A stretch of 64,000 nt of DNA, from the NCBI GenBank assembly GCA_002719955.1, contig PBFW01000008.1:163900-227899 (forward strand). Direction: 5' to 3'. The position numbers and the translations under genes were made by a program. Origin of the DNA: Deltaproteobacteria bacterium (GTDB lineage: Bacteria > Myxococcota_A > UBA9160 > UBA4427). The notes beneath the pieces were generated by a model, which made no database searches, was not told the origin of the DNA, and saw nothing but the letters and a program-made list of their open reading frames with translations. Below are positions 52,956-62,214 of the stretch, in pieces (the first letter of the stretch is position 1; each line of letters starts with the position of its first letter).

Positions 52956-54485
52956 ATGAATGCGCGCTTTTTACGCTTGGCTGACGAATGGGCGATCCGC
53001 GATACGCTCGCCCGCTATTGGCGTGGAATCGATCGCCGCGATGAAACACTCGTCGCGAGTACCTATTACCCCGGCAGCTATGACGATCATGGCTATTACA
53101 AGGGGCCGGTCGAGGGATTCATCGAATCGCTTCGCTCCGGTGTCTGGGCCCATTTCGAGAAGACCCAACATTTCAGTGGGCATATCGCCGTGGAGATCCA
53201 TCCTTCGGATCCGGATCGGGCGCGCGTCGAGTCCTATGCCGAGGCGCATCATATTCGAACTCAGGATGATGGCTGCGGAGAAGACCGTGTCTACGGATTG
53301 CGTTATGTCGACTGTTTTACCCGCCGTGACGGTGAGTGGCGAATCGGTCATCGCGTCTGTACCTGGGATTGGTTGCGCATCGACCCCGTCGGAGGAATCC
53401 CTCTCCCGGAGTCCTATTTCCGCGGTCACCACTCCGCGGAAGACCCCGTCTTTGCCCACCCCAGATCGATCGGCGTGCGTTCGAGCCATCGAGAAATCAT
53501 CGCTAAACAGGCCTGTTTCGACACGCTCATGCAATATGCGCGCGGGGTCGATCGGTGTGATCCAGAACTCGTGCGAAGCGCTTACCACGATGATGCCTAC
53601 GATGATCATGGGGGCTACCAGGGGGAGGTCGGGGGGTTCATCGACTGGGTGAAGCCCGCGGTGATGGAATCCTTCAGTGCGACTATGCACAAGCTCGGGA
53701 ATTGCCTGATCGAGGTTCGGGGCGACGAGGCCTTCGCTGAGACCTATGCGGTCGCCCATCATGTGCTGGCTCGAGCCGATGAATCCAGCGATCTGATCAT
53801 GGGCGTTCGATATATCGACCGATTGGAGGATCGCGGGGAGGGCTGGAAGATCGCGCATCGTCGGATGAGTTTCGAATGGGAACGCAATGTCCTCATCGGT
53901 TCGCAGCGCGAGTACGAGGGGTTCGAGCGGGGGCGCCGAGACGGTTCCGACCCCGTACTCGCCTCCACATCACCGATCGTCGTGCCGGATGCGATCGATC
54001 GGGTCGCGAGTCGTGCCGAGATCTACGCGGTCCTCGTACGCTATTGCAGGGGAATCGATCGGCGGGATACGAAGATGATCCGGAGCGCCTATCACGGCGA
54101 CGCCTACGACGACCATGGCACCTATCAGGGTGACCTCGACGGCTTCATCGAATTCGTCGAGAATGAGATCTACTCGCGCTTCCGGACGACGATGCATAAG
54201 CTCGGCCAGGCGCTGATCGAGATCGATGGAGACGAGGCGAGGGCGGAGACCTATGCGATCTGCCATCACGTGATGGCGGAAGACGGGCGCGATGTCGAAG
54301 ACAACGTGATGGGGATCCGCTATCTCGACCGCTTCGAGCGGCGCGGGGGGCAGTGGCGAATCGTGCACCGGGCGCTGCGCTGGGAGTGGATCCGGGCGGA
54401 TTCGCTCGAGCCGCTCGATCCGGGCTGGACCCTCGGTGTGGCGAGCGCCTTGGATCCGGTTCAGCGCGCGGATCGAAATGGATGA
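52956..54485 (+). CDS. Three tandem SnoaL-like domains in one protein
   Basis: 509 residues made of three copies of a SnoaL_4-type domain (about 1-175, 176-345 and 350-509). Each opens with a helix carrying Y-x-RGIDR/C-x-D and then Y-D-D-H-G (residues 42-46, 215-219 and 384-388), a metal- or acid-base-like pair seen in scytalone-dehydratase-related proteins. The spacing of 173 and 169 residues is regular. Copies 2 and 3 are closest (both have TMHKLG and RYxDR). Such domains are normally single. It may be an isomerase/dehydratase or a binding protein; no signal peptide. Start at an ATG 37 bases after the previous stop. Confidence 0.75.
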   Translation: MNARFLRLADEWAIRDTLARYWRGIDRRDETLVASTYYPGSYDDHGYYKGPVEGFIESLRSGVWAHFEKTQHFSGHIAVEIHPSDPDRARVESYAEAHHIRTQDDGCGEDRVYGLRYVDCFTRRDGEWRIGHRVCTWDWLRIDPVGGIPLPESYFRGHHSAEDPVFAHPRSIGVRSSHREIIAKQACFDTLMQYARGVDRCDPELVRSAYHDDAYDDHGGYQGEVGGFIDWVKPAVMESFSATMHKLGNCLIEVRGDEAFAETYAVAHHVLARADESSDLIMGVRYIDRLEDRGEGWKIAHRRMSFEWERNVLIGSQREYEGFERGRRDGSDPVLASTSPIVVPDAIDRVASRAEIYAVLVRYCRGIDRRDTKMIRSAYHGDAYDDHGTYQGDLDGFIEFVENEIYSRFRTTMHKLGQALIEIDGDEARAETYAICHHVMAEDGRDVEDNVMGIRYLDRFERRGGQWRIVHRALRWEWIRADSLEPLDPGWTLGVASALDPVQRADRNG

Positions 54486-54563
54486 ATTCCCTGGCCGGCG
54501 GTCCGCCTGCCTCGCGTCGACCGATCGACCCGACCGAGACGACGAAATGAAAGTGAGAATGAC

Positions 54564-55499
54564 GTGGAAGACGCGGAGCGAAGGACCTCGATCCCCCTGC
54601 CGGCGCTGGGCCTGGCCGCCGTTCCGAAGCGCAAGCGGGCGACGCTCGAGTTGGCCCAGGAGATCGAGCGGCGCGAGTTTGCGGGGATCTATTGCGCGAG
54701 TTTCGGGGACGCGATGGGCCTCTCCCACTCCCTCGCGCATGTGACGAGCCGGATCCCCTTCGGTACCGCGATCGCGAATCTCTATATGCGCCACGTGACG
54801 GATTATGCGGCGAGCGCGGCGATGATCCAGGAACTCTCGGGGGGGCGATTTCGATTCGGAGTGGGCGTGAGTCATGGCCCGCTCAATCGCCGGGTGGGGA
54901 TCGAAGCCGGAAAGCCGCTCTCGGATACACGCGCGTTCGTGGAGAAACTGCGCAGGGTCGAAAGGGTCGGGGAATTGCCGCCGATCGTGCTCGCCGGGCT
55001 GCGCAAGAAGATGGTGGCGCTTTCGGCAGAAATCGCCGAGGGCGTCGTATTTGCGAACGCGGCCCGTTCGCATCTGCCGGAATCGCTCTCGGCGCTGCCC
55101 GCGCGAAGGCGCGACGATCCGGCCTTCTTCATCGGGAATATGATCCCGACCTGCATCTGCGAGGACATCGAGGCGGCGGCGGCGGTCAACCGGCGGACGC
55201 TGACCCTCTATCTCGGCTTGCCCAATTACCGGAATTATTGGAAGGAGGCGGGCTATGTCGAAGAGATGGAGGCTGTCGAGCGGGCCCTCGATGCGGGGCA
55301 ACGCGATCGCCTGCCCGATCTGATGACCGACGCGTGGCTCTCGGATTGTTCCCTCTTCGGTCCCCCGGCGCGCGTACTCGATGGACTCGAAGCGTGGTAC
55401 GCCGCGGGCCTGCGAACCCCGATCCTGGTGCCCGCGTCCGCGGTCGGGAATCAGATGAAGGCCTTCGAGGAGTGTTTTGGGCTCTTCGACTCGCTTTAG
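54564..55499 (+). CDS. Luciferase-like (LLM) flavin-dependent oxidoreductase
   Basis: 311 residues of the bacterial luciferase-like monooxygenase/F420-dependent family, starting at a GTG. Visible: GIYCASFGDAMGLSHSLAHV, FGTAIANLYMRHVTDYAA and ELSGGRFRFGVGVSH, the typical TIM-barrel core with a Gly-rich phosphate-binding turn. PPIVLAGLRKKMVALS is the late barrel block. F420 or FMN use cannot be told apart. It follows the triple SnoaL gene by 78 bases and may share its transcript. Confidence 0.75.
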   Translation: MEDAERRTSIPLPALGLAAVPKRKRATLELAQEIERREFAGIYCASFGDAMGLSHSLAHVTSRIPFGTAIANLYMRHVTDYAASAAMIQELSGGRFRFGVGVSHGPLNRRVGIEAGKPLSDTRAFVEKLRRVERVGELPPIVLAGLRKKMVALSAEIAEGVVFANAARSHLPESLSALPARRRDDPAFFIGNMIPTCICEDIEAAAAVNRRTLTLYLGLPNYRNYWKEAGYVEEMEAVERALDAGQRDRLPDLMTDAWLSDCSLFGPPARVLDGLEAWYAAGLRTPILVPASAVGNQMKAFEECFGLFDSL

Positions 55500-55590
55500 C
55501 GGGCGCTTCGCGACGCATCTGGGATCGACCGCCGGGCGAATTGGGGGGCGAATCAGGGGCGGGTGAGGGTAGCTGGGGGATGGGTCGAAT

Positions 55591-56469
55591 TCAGGTCGGT
55601 CCCGCGGTGATCAGACGGGCGGGCATGGCGGCGTACAACCCGTCCTTTCGGCCCTCGAAATAGCGCTCGTTCAGGTCGGATTCGGTGGAGTGATCAATCG
55701 TGCGCAGGCCACAGCGGGTGAGCATCGACTCGAAATCCTCCGGTGTCCAGAGGCTCTTCATGGGTTCACCGCCCTCGCGAACCAACTCGCCCAGGCTCTG
55801 GAGGTAGTCGATCTGTGCCTGGCTGAGCGCAACCTTGCCTTGATAGTTGAGGACGATCCGGCTCCCGGGCGCCATCAGGCGGGCGACTTCGGTCAGCGTT
55901 GTTTCGGTCGCCTCGTTCGTGAGGTAGGGAATCGTATTCATCCAGGACCACACGGCGGGCCTCGCCGGATCGAAATCCGTGGCGGCGAGCCCCTGGCTGA
56001 TGCTCATGGTCTCAAAGTCGACGGGGATGAAGGTGGGGATCTGACCCGGCTGGGGTTTCGCTTTCTCGATCCGTTTGCGCTTCAGCGCCTGGACGTCCGG
56101 GAAATCGACCTCGTAGACGCGCAGCCGATCGGCGACGTCGCCACGGCGGAGGGCGAAGGTGTCGAACCCCGCGCCCAGGACGACGTATTGATGGATGCCG
56201 TCCGCCGCACAGCGATCGACCTCGTCCTCTGCATAACGCAGGCTCCCGATGCCAACCGCCAGGATCAGGCGGAAATCGATGGCTGAATCTTCGCGCAGGC
56301 GTCGTTGGTGCTCCGCGTCGCGGGCCTCGACCTGGGTCGTGGGCCCGAGGAGTTCGATGGCCCAGGTATCGTTCAAGACCGGTTTCTCGTCGTGCAGCGT
56401 ATGCGTCGCTCGCCCCAGGACCGCACCCTCGGCGGTTCCCAGGCTCTCTCCCTCACCCGTCTTGGCCAT
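55591..56469 (-). CDS. Class I SAM-dependent methyltransferase, LCMT/TIGR00027-like
   Basis: 292-residue methyltransferase of the leucine-carboxyl-methyltransferase type. QYVVLGAGFDTFALRR is the SAM-binding motif I (LGAGxDTxxxR), followed by YEVDFPDVQALKRKRI and a WSWMNTIPYLTNEA block, all family features. Start at an ATG giving MAKTGEGES. It is divergent from the hydratase gene, 136 bases away. In actinobacteria and deltaproteobacteria these enzymes methylate polyketide- or small-molecule carboxylates or phenols; the substrate here is unknown. Confidence 0.8.
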   Translation of the reverse strand: MAKTGEGESLGTAEGAVLGRATHTLHDEKPVLNDTWAIELLGPTTQVEARDAEHQRRLREDSAIDFRLILAVGIGSLRYAEDEVDRCAADGIHQYVVLGAGFDTFALRRGDVADRLRVYEVDFPDVQALKRKRIEKAKPQPGQIPTFIPVDFETMSISQGLAATDFDPARPAVWSWMNTIPYLTNEATETTLTEVARLMAPGSRIVLNYQGKVALSQAQIDYLQSLGELVREGGEPMKSLWTPEDFESMLTRCGLRTIDHSTESDLNERYFEGRKDGLYAAMPARLITAGPT

Positions 56470-56605
56470 GACTGTTCCCTCGATCCCTGAGCGCGTCCCG
56501 AGAGCCTCGGAAATCGATCCAGCCTTTGCAACTCGTCTCCGGCGCGGCGCTATGATCGATCCTCGAGTTCGGGGCTCCTCCTCGAACTTGGATCGGAGAA
56601 ACGCG

Positions 56606-57415
56606 GTGGCGACCTCGAAGACGGATGAGATGAACGAAGCGCGCATCGAGCAGTGGGCGGAGACGATCTACGCGGCGCAGCGGGACCGTGTCCAGATTCC
56701 GTCGCCCAGCGAGACCCACGGAGAACTCTCGCTCCACGACGCGCTCGAGGTCCAGGCGCGGGTCGCCGCCCGGCGTGTCGAGGCCGGCGAGCGTCACATC
56801 GGGTGGAAGGTCGGCGCGACGAGCTTTGCGATCCTCGAGCAGATGAAGGGCATGATCGACGGGCCCATGTACGGTCGCATGATGAGCGGGACGACCTGGA
56901 GCGATCCGGAACACATGAAGACGGAGGATTTCTTCACGATCGGCCTCGAAGCCGAGATCGCCATCGTGCTCGAGCGGCCGCTGCGGGGCCCCGGGATCAC
57001 CAACGCCGACGTTCTGTCCGCCGCCGCGGGCGTGATCGGCGCGGTCGAATTCGTCGACGGCCGGGTCGAGCAAGGCGGAGGTCTCCCCAACGGGGCGGCG
57101 GATAACGCCTTTCATGGGGGCTCGGTCCTCGGCACCCTGATGAAGCCGGCCCGGGGTTTCGATTTCGTGCACGAGGGCGCGATCATGCGCAAGAACGGCA
57201 AGGTCTTCGCGAGCGCCTGTGGCGTCGAGGCTCTCGGCAATCCGCTCTCCGTCGTGAGCTGGCTCGCCAACGAGTTGGCGAAGAGCGGTTACCAGATCGA
57301 GGCGGGCCATATCGTCTCGACCGGCTCGGTTCACGCGATCATGCCGGCCGAGGCGGGGGATACGATCGAGGTGTCCTACGCGAATCTGGGGCGGATCGGA
57401 TTTGCGCTGGTCTGA
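56606..57415 (+). CDS. 2-keto-4-pentenoate hydratase-like (MhpD/HpcG family)
   Basis: 269 residues of the FAH superfamily hydratases that add water to 2-hydroxypenta-2,4-dienoates from ring-cleavage pathways. ARRVEAGERHIGWKVGAT, FFTIGLEAEIAIVLERP with the acidic metal ligands, AVEFVDGR, and GHIVSTGSVHAIMPAEAGD are family blocks. Two starts are possible: GTG at 56606 with GGAG seven bases ahead, used here, and ATG at 56630. It stands alone between divergent and convergent neighbours. In steroid degraders this step follows meta-cleavage of ring A, but a direct link is not shown. Confidence 0.82.
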   Translation: MATSKTDEMNEARIEQWAETIYAAQRDRVQIPSPSETHGELSLHDALEVQARVAARRVEAGERHIGWKVGATSFAILEQMKGMIDGPMYGRMMSGTTWSDPEHMKTEDFFTIGLEAEIAIVLERPLRGPGITNADVLSAAAGVIGAVEFVDGRVEQGGGLPNGAADNAFHGGSVLGTLMKPARGFDFVHEGAIMRKNGKVFASACGVEALGNPLSVVSWLANELAKSGYQIEAGHIVSTGSVHAIMPAEAGDTIEVSYANLGRIGFALV

Positions 57416-57438
57416 GCCGCCTCGGGCGCTGAGGTTTT

Positions 57439-58590
57439 CTAGCCGAAGCTCGGATCCTGCTCCGAACTCACGATCCACATCGCAAAATAATTCGCCGCTC
57501 CGCCATAGGCATGCCCGAGCGCCACCTTGGCCCCGTCCACCTGATATTCGCCCGCCGTGCCGCGAACCTGGTTCGCCGCCTCGAGGCAGCGGATCATCCC
57601 GGACGCCCCGATCGGATTCGAGGAGAGCACGCCCCCGGACATATTGACCGGGAAATCCCCTTCGAGATGTGTCGCGCCCTCGAGGGTCATCTTCCAGCCC
57701 TCTTTCTCGGGGGCGATCAGATGTCCTTCGAGCCACATCGGCTCGTACCAGCTGAAGGGCACGTAGATCTCCGCGCAGTCGATCTGCTGGCGCGGGTTCG
57801 TGATGCCCGCCTCTTTGTAGAGGGCGGCGGCGCAGTCGACGCCGGCCTGGGGCCGGACCGTGTCGCGCCCCGGGAACTGGGTGAATTCCGTGCGCTTGGC
57901 GTGGGCGATCACCCAGGCGGGTTTCTGCGGTGCTTTGCGGGCCCCGGCTTCATTCGTCAGCACCATCGCCGCGGCACCGTCCGAGGACGGACAGGACTCG
58001 AGGAAATGGAGCGGGTCCCAGAGCATCGGGGACTCCTTCACCATTTCCTCCGAAATATCGTAGAGGTGAAGATGCGCGTTCGGGTTGCGAAGCGCGTTCT
58101 GACGATCCTTCACGGCGACCTTGATGCCGACGTCGCCTGGGGCATTGCTGCCCTGGATATATTTGCGGATCCAGGGGGCAAAGGAACCGCCCGCCCCCTG
58201 GCTGCCCGACCGCCCGCCCCCGAGCGCCCAGGCGACGTTGCCGTCGCTCTGTTTTTCATAGCCGACCGTGAGGACGGTTTCGTACATCCCACTCTCGATG
58301 AGCGTGGCGGCGGAAATGGCCGTCGAAGCCCCGACAGAGCCCGCCGTGTGGACCCGGTGGATTGGTTTGCCGACGGCGCCCAGCGCGTCCGCCAGCGACA
58401 GCTCGGGCATCATGATGCCTTCGAGGGCGTCGGGGGCCTTGCCGATCACGATGGCGTCGATGTCCTTCCAGGTGACGCCCGCGTCTTCGAGGGCGTTGCG
58501 AGCGGCCCAGCGGACGAGTCCATCGACGGTCATGTCGTGGCGTTTCTTGTACTTGGTCTGGCCGAGGCCGATGATTGCGCAGCGCTCCAT
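57439..58590 (-). CDS. Thiolase-fold protein lacking catalytic Cys and His (SCP-x/Ltp2-like)
   Basis: 383 residues with a thiolase fold of the sterol-carrier-protein-x/Ltp type. The nucleophile Cys of true thiolases is Gly84 here (VHTAGSVGAST in place of xNxxCxxGxxA), and the GHP histidine is Asn325 (SSNPIGASG). GHAYGGAAN is the C-terminal block. It cannot run normal thiolysis. Related Cys-less proteins work as aldolases with a DUF35 partner in steroid side-chain loss (Ltp2-ChsH2). Start at the ATG overlapping the preceding stop (TGATG), so it is coupled to the second thiolase-like gene. Confidence 0.8.
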   Translation of the reverse strand: MERCAIIGLGQTKYKKRHDMTVDGLVRWAARNALEDAGVTWKDIDAIVIGKAPDALEGIMMPELSLADALGAVGKPIHRVHTAGSVGASTAISAATLIESGMYETVLTVGYEKQSDGNVAWALGGGRSGSQGAGGSFAPWIRKYIQGSNAPGDVGIKVAVKDRQNALRNPNAHLHLYDISEEMVKESPMLWDPLHFLESCPSSDGAAAMVLTNEAGARKAPQKPAWVIAHAKRTEFTQFPGRDTVRPQAGVDCAAALYKEAGITNPRQQIDCAEIYVPFSWYEPMWLEGHLIAPEKEGWKMTLEGATHLEGDFPVNMSGGVLSSNPIGASGMIRCLEAANQVRGTAGEYQVDGAKVALGHAYGGAANYFAMWIVSSEQDPSFG

Positions 58591-59666
58591 CAAGCGTCTC
58601 CTTCGAGCGTGCAGACGAGATTCTGTTGCAGGGCGGGGCCGCTGGCGGCGTGGGCGATCGCGCTGCCGGCTTCGCCATCGCGGATCATCCGGGCCGCTTC
58701 GCAGACGCGCGCCAGGCCGGTGGCCATCACGGGGTGGCCGCAGAGCGGGCCGCCCGACGGGTTGATCCGCGTCGAGTCGCCGAGGCCGAGGGCCTCCTTG
58801 AGGAGGATCTCCTCTGGGCTGTAGCGAACGCAGAGCTCCGCCACGTCGAAAGCGCCGCCGTCGATCCCGAGCTTCTGTGCGGCCATCCGCGTCGAGGGCG
58901 AATCCGCGAGATCGCGAAGGCCCGGGTGGCTCGACTCCATCCGATGGTCGATGCCAGTAATCCAGACGGGCGCGTCCGTGAGTTCGCGCGCCCGGTCGCC
59001 CCGGGCGATCAGGATCATCGACGCACCGTCCGAGATCGGTGGTAGGTCATGCTTTCTGAGCGGTCGAGAGAAATAGGGCGCTGCGAGCAGCTCGTCGACC
59101 GAGACGTCCTTGGCGACCTGGGCGCGGGGATTCGAGAGCCCGTCGCGGCGAGATCGCGAGACGACCTGGGCAAAATCGGTCTCTGTCGCCTTGCCGGCTT
59201 CGAGCATCGCGTGGGCCTGCAGTCCGGCCAGCGAGACCGGGTCGAGGCCGAGGGGGGCGTGGTAGTAGGGGTTGGTCTGGAGCGCGAAGATCTCGCGCGG
59301 TCGCCCGGGCGAACTCTTCCCCGAACCCGCCACGAGCACCGTATCGATATCGCCCATCTGCAGCCGCACGAAGGCCTCGAAGAGCGCCCAGGCCCCGTCC
59401 ATCTCCACGTGCGATTCATAGACCGGGGGCCAGGCGCCGAAGCCGTCCACATTCGACACGAAGGCGAAGGGCAGGCCCGAGAGATAGTCGCAGGATCCCG
59501 CGATCGTGAAGTCGATCGCGTGCCGATCGAGGCCGGTCTCGGCGAGGATCTCGTTCGTGAGGGTGAGGAGCAGCATCTGCTCCGTCTCCTCGTAGCTTCG
59601 ATAGGAAGGAGTCTGCGCGATGGCGACGATCGCGATCTCCTCGTTTCCGCGTTTGGACGCTGCCAT
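58590..59666 (-). CDS. Second thiolase-fold protein lacking catalytic Cys
   Basis: 358 residues, also SCP-x/Ltp-like. At the nucleophile position it has Glu88 (ESHVEMDGAWAL), but the C-terminal GHPVMATG histidine block is kept. SRSRRDGLSNPRAQ and PPISDGASMILIA are the usual middle-domain features. With the neighbouring Cys-less protein it is likely to form a heteromeric thiolase-like complex, only one partner keeping the His. Its ATG overlaps the DUF35 stop, so all three genes are a single coupled unit. Confidence 0.8.
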   Translation of the reverse strand: MAASKRGNEEIAIVAIAQTPSYRSYEETEQMLLLTLTNEILAETGLDRHAIDFTIAGSCDYLSGLPFAFVSNVDGFGAWPPVYESHVEMDGAWALFEAFVRLQMGDIDTVLVAGSGKSSPGRPREIFALQTNPYYHAPLGLDPVSLAGLQAHAMLEAGKATETDFAQVVSRSRRDGLSNPRAQVAKDVSVDELLAAPYFSRPLRKHDLPPISDGASMILIARGDRARELTDAPVWITGIDHRMESSHPGLRDLADSPSTRMAAQKLGIDGGAFDVAELCVRYSPEEILLKEALGLGDSTRINPSGGPLCGHPVMATGLARVCEAARMIRDGEAGSAIAHAASGPALQQNLVCTLEGDA

Positions 59667-60655
59667 CAGTACACATGCTCCGAGAAGACTTCAAAGGGGA
59701 TATCGGGTTCGCCGGTGGGCTCCCACCTTTCGATCACACCGCCGGTTCCTCCCCAGCGGTTGTCGATACCCTCGAAATCACGTTCTGCTTCGGGTTTGAA
59801 GATGCATTTGACCCGCATGCCGGCTCGCATCTCATCGAGCGGAATCGTACGGATATCCTGCTGTCCGAGTGGATCATCGGAGTCGTCGAGCAGGATCGAC
59901 GCTCGGATATAGGGCTCCGTCTCCTTCTGCCCGTAGTAGGCCGTGGGCGTGATGATCGTGTAGGAGCAGATCGTGCCCGTATGGGGCAGCTCGACATCGT
60001 CGGCCTCGGTCATGGGCACGCGCTCGATCGGGTCGTATCCCTTGCTGGGGATATAGACCTTGCCGCTCGCGGGGCTCTTCTGTCCGATCAGAACGCCGCG
60101 TGCGAGGCCCTCGAGATAGCGCCGCCGCGTGGGTCCGAAGAGTTCTTCGTAGTCGAGCGAAATCAGGTGCTGCGAGATCTCCACGTCGCCCTTGCCCTTG
60201 GCGATCTTCTGGTCGTAGGCCTCGTTCTCGGGAACGAAATAGACGTCGGTGATCGCACCGACTCTCTGCTCGCGGTACATCGCCTTGACCCGCAGCCCCC
60301 TGGCCATCACGGCGACGGAGGAGGCTTTCACCACGTGAACGATCGGCGTGTCCGAGCCCTCGAGCGCAATCGTCGCAAAGGCGAAGGGCTCTTCGAGGGG
60401 ATGCTTGGGCGTCGGTTCGGCCACCCAGGTCCAGTTCACGACAACGCCGTAGGGCCCGACTTCGACGAAATCCGGCTCGAGTTCCTCGAGCGTGTCCGGA
60501 TCGAACTCGAGCGGGGGACAGAGAATCCGGTCGCCGGCTCGGATGCCGAGCAGCTTGCCGTCTCGCAGGGCGGTGAGAAAGGGCCCCGTCACCGGCCCCG
60601 TCGTTCTCTGGTAGGGATATTCGAGGTTGTATCGCGCGGATTCGAAATCGGCCAT
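59666..60655 (-). CDS. Double DUF35 (OB-fold) protein, acyl-CoA-binding partner of the thiolase-like proteins
   Basis: 329 residues holding two copies of a DUF35-type domain (about 1-160 and 170-329). Copy 1 has GIRAGDRILCPPLEFDP and an OB-fold strand set (GVVVNWTWVAEPTP); copy 2 has IGQKSPASGKVYIPSKGYDP and then GTICSYTIITP. In single-domain DUF35 proteins the segment before VYxPP is a zinc ribbon with four cysteines; here it is nearly cysteine-free. DUF35 proteins bind thiolase-like partners and acyl-CoA, as in ChsH2-Ltp2. First gene of the three-gene unit, with an ATG at 60655. Confidence 0.78.
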   Translation of the reverse strand: MADFESARYNLEYPYQRTTGPVTGPFLTALRDGKLLGIRAGDRILCPPLEFDPDTLEELEPDFVEVGPYGVVVNWTWVAEPTPKHPLEEPFAFATIALEGSDTPIVHVVKASSVAVMARGLRVKAMYREQRVGAITDVYFVPENEAYDQKIAKGKGDVEISQHLISLDYEELFGPTRRRYLEGLARGVLIGQKSPASGKVYIPSKGYDPIERVPMTEADDVELPHTGTICSYTIITPTAYYGQKETEPYIRASILLDDSDDPLGQQDIRTIPLDEMRAGMRVKCIFKPEAERDFEGIDNRWGGTGGVIERWEPTGEPDIPFEVFSEHVY

Positions 60656-60781
60656 GGGGACAGTCTAGACAGATCGGGAGGCGTGGTTCAAGTCCCACTT
60701 CCTGGCTTGCCCACATCGGTGGCTTGCCGGCGATTGCTCTGGACCTCGACAGCGGTGACGGCCGAATCAGATCGGTTGGCC

Positions 60782-62050
60782 CTATGCGTCGGTCGCGTCG
60801 GGCGGTTCGGATTCGGTCAGAGGGCCCGACGGAGCGTCGCCATCGACCGCCGTGGCGCGCCCTTTCTTCTTCAGGACAGAGGCGACCTTGGGGGGGATTT
60901 CGGGCCCTTCGAGCCAGGCGCGGGCCGCCGCCTGATCAAAAGAGAGCCAGCCCCGCCCGACTGCGATCAGGAGGCGATTGCGAAACTCTCCGGGGGGTGC
61001 CTGCATGGCGATCTCGAGGGCTCGCGCCGGGTCCTCCGTGGCCAGCCCCTGGAGCTGGTTCGGAAGAATCGGCGCGAGTCTTCCGTCGGGCTTCTGCGAA
61101 AAGATCCATTCGCGGGCGCGGGCGCGGTTGGTTCGCGAGAAACTCACCCACGCTCTCCGAACGACGCCGCGAGGATTGGAAATATCCTTGAGGGACATCG
61201 CCCATTTCATCGCTCCGGGACCGTCATGCATTCCGTAGTGGAAGGCAAAATGGATCAATACCCCGTGTCCATCCGGTCCGCGACCATGCTCCTCCGCCCA
61301 TTGCACGCCGAGCGCCATATCTTCCTTGGCGAGGACTACGCCCATCCTGCCCATCATCTCGTTTCGAATCTGGGAACCGAGCTCATCCGCATCGCGGCGG
61401 AGCGTGAGGACCCAATTCGCCGTCTCTTCATGACCCTTGGCTTCGACCATGCGAACGAGCAGCCGTTCCGTCGCGAAGCTGCGGGGTTGGAGTTCGAGAC
61501 CGCTGACCATGAGGAGGAGCGGGGTCGGGTCGCCCGCCTCGGTGGCGAACCATTCGTCGACCAGCACTTGGATCGCCTCGGTCTTGCCATGGGCGGGCGT
61601 GGCGGGGAGGGACCGGACCGCTTTGAGCGCTGCGATCGGATCCTCGCGAAGCCAATAGGGCAGGACCTCTCGCAGCCAGGGGTGACGATGCGCCCAGCTG
61701 GGGTTGACGCGACTTGCGAAAGCCGCTTTTGGATCGAATCGAGCCCACCATGCGGCCAGCAGCGCCTCGCTGAGCGGATCTGGTACCAGGTCGGGGGAAC
61801 CGACGAGCACCGCGTGCAGGCTCTCGGCGTGCTCGGGGCGCGTTTGCTTGAGGATCTTCACCAGAGACTCGGCGCGATCGAGGGCGTCGGAAAGGCGGAG
61901 GGCCTTCTCGAAATCTGCTTCTACATCTTTCGGGAGACCGGAGAACGTGGTGTCCGGATCCGGGTCCGGCGCACACCCGAGTTGAAGTCCCAAGATCGAG
62001 ATCAGCACCGCGGTACCGATCCAATTCAAAAAGCGGCTCGTTGACATCAT
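60782..62050 (-). CDS. Predicted lipoprotein of unknown function, helix-rich
   Basis: 422 residues with a signal ending in LGLQLGC (Cys26). I do not recognise the family. The mature part is dominated by short amphipathic helices with repeated Trp-Ala-Leu and Ala-Glu pairs (for example ANWVLTLRRDADELG, GVQWAEEHGR, AMKWAMSLKD, RALEIAMQAPPG), spaced about 35 residues apart, which suggests an alpha-solenoid similar to Sel1/TPR or the 'verrucomicrobial' repeat lipoproteins. Two ATGs are adjacent; 62050 is used. It lies downstream of the PEP-CTERM gene on the same strand, beyond a terminator. Confidence 0.5.
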   Translation of the reverse strand: MMSTSRFLNWIGTAVLISILGLQLGCAPDPDPDTTFSGLPKDVEADFEKALRLSDALDRAESLVKILKQTRPEHAESLHAVLVGSPDLVPDPLSEALLAAWWARFDPKAAFASRVNPSWAHRHPWLREVLPYWLREDPIAALKAVRSLPATPAHGKTEAIQVLVDEWFATEAGDPTPLLLMVSGLELQPRSFATERLLVRMVEAKGHEETANWVLTLRRDADELGSQIRNEMMGRMGVVLAKEDMALGVQWAEEHGRGPDGHGVLIHFAFHYGMHDGPGAMKWAMSLKDISNPRGVVRRAWVSFSRTNRARAREWIFSQKPDGRLAPILPNQLQGLATEDPARALEIAMQAPPGEFRNRLLIAVGRGWLSFDQAAARAWLEGPEIPPKVASVLKKKGRATAVDGDAPSGPLTESEPPDATDA

Positions 62051-62094
62051 CTCTCGTCGGCGAACGGGGGGTGGGTGAGCGGAGCGGGATCCCA

Positions 62095-62136
62095 AACAAA
62101 AATCTGGGCTGGTCGCTAAAGCTACCAGCCCAGATT
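62095..62136 (-). terminator. Rho-independent terminator of the PEP-CTERM gene
   Basis: A perfect 13-pair stem (62101-62113 with 62124-62136) over a ten-base loop, followed on the minus strand by TTTTTGTTTG. It lies 78 bases after the PEP-CTERM stop and before the lipoprotein gene, so it ends the PEP-CTERM transcript. Confidence 0.85.
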
Positions 62137-62214
62137 CATGAGTTCCAACTATTTCGAACGTCGGAGGGTTGAGTGGCTCTCAAGTCCTCCAGCAGGAAGG
62201 AAGCCCTGTGCCTC

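Noticed and set aside
60683..60698. GGTTCAAGTCC resembling a tRNA T-arm
   Set aside because: The stem does not pair over five bases and no acceptor or anticodon arm can be built around it.
59675..62044. Plus-strand open frame of 789 codons
   Set aside because: Antisense to the DUF35 and lipoprotein genes; composition typical of GC-rich antisense frames and no recognisable motif.
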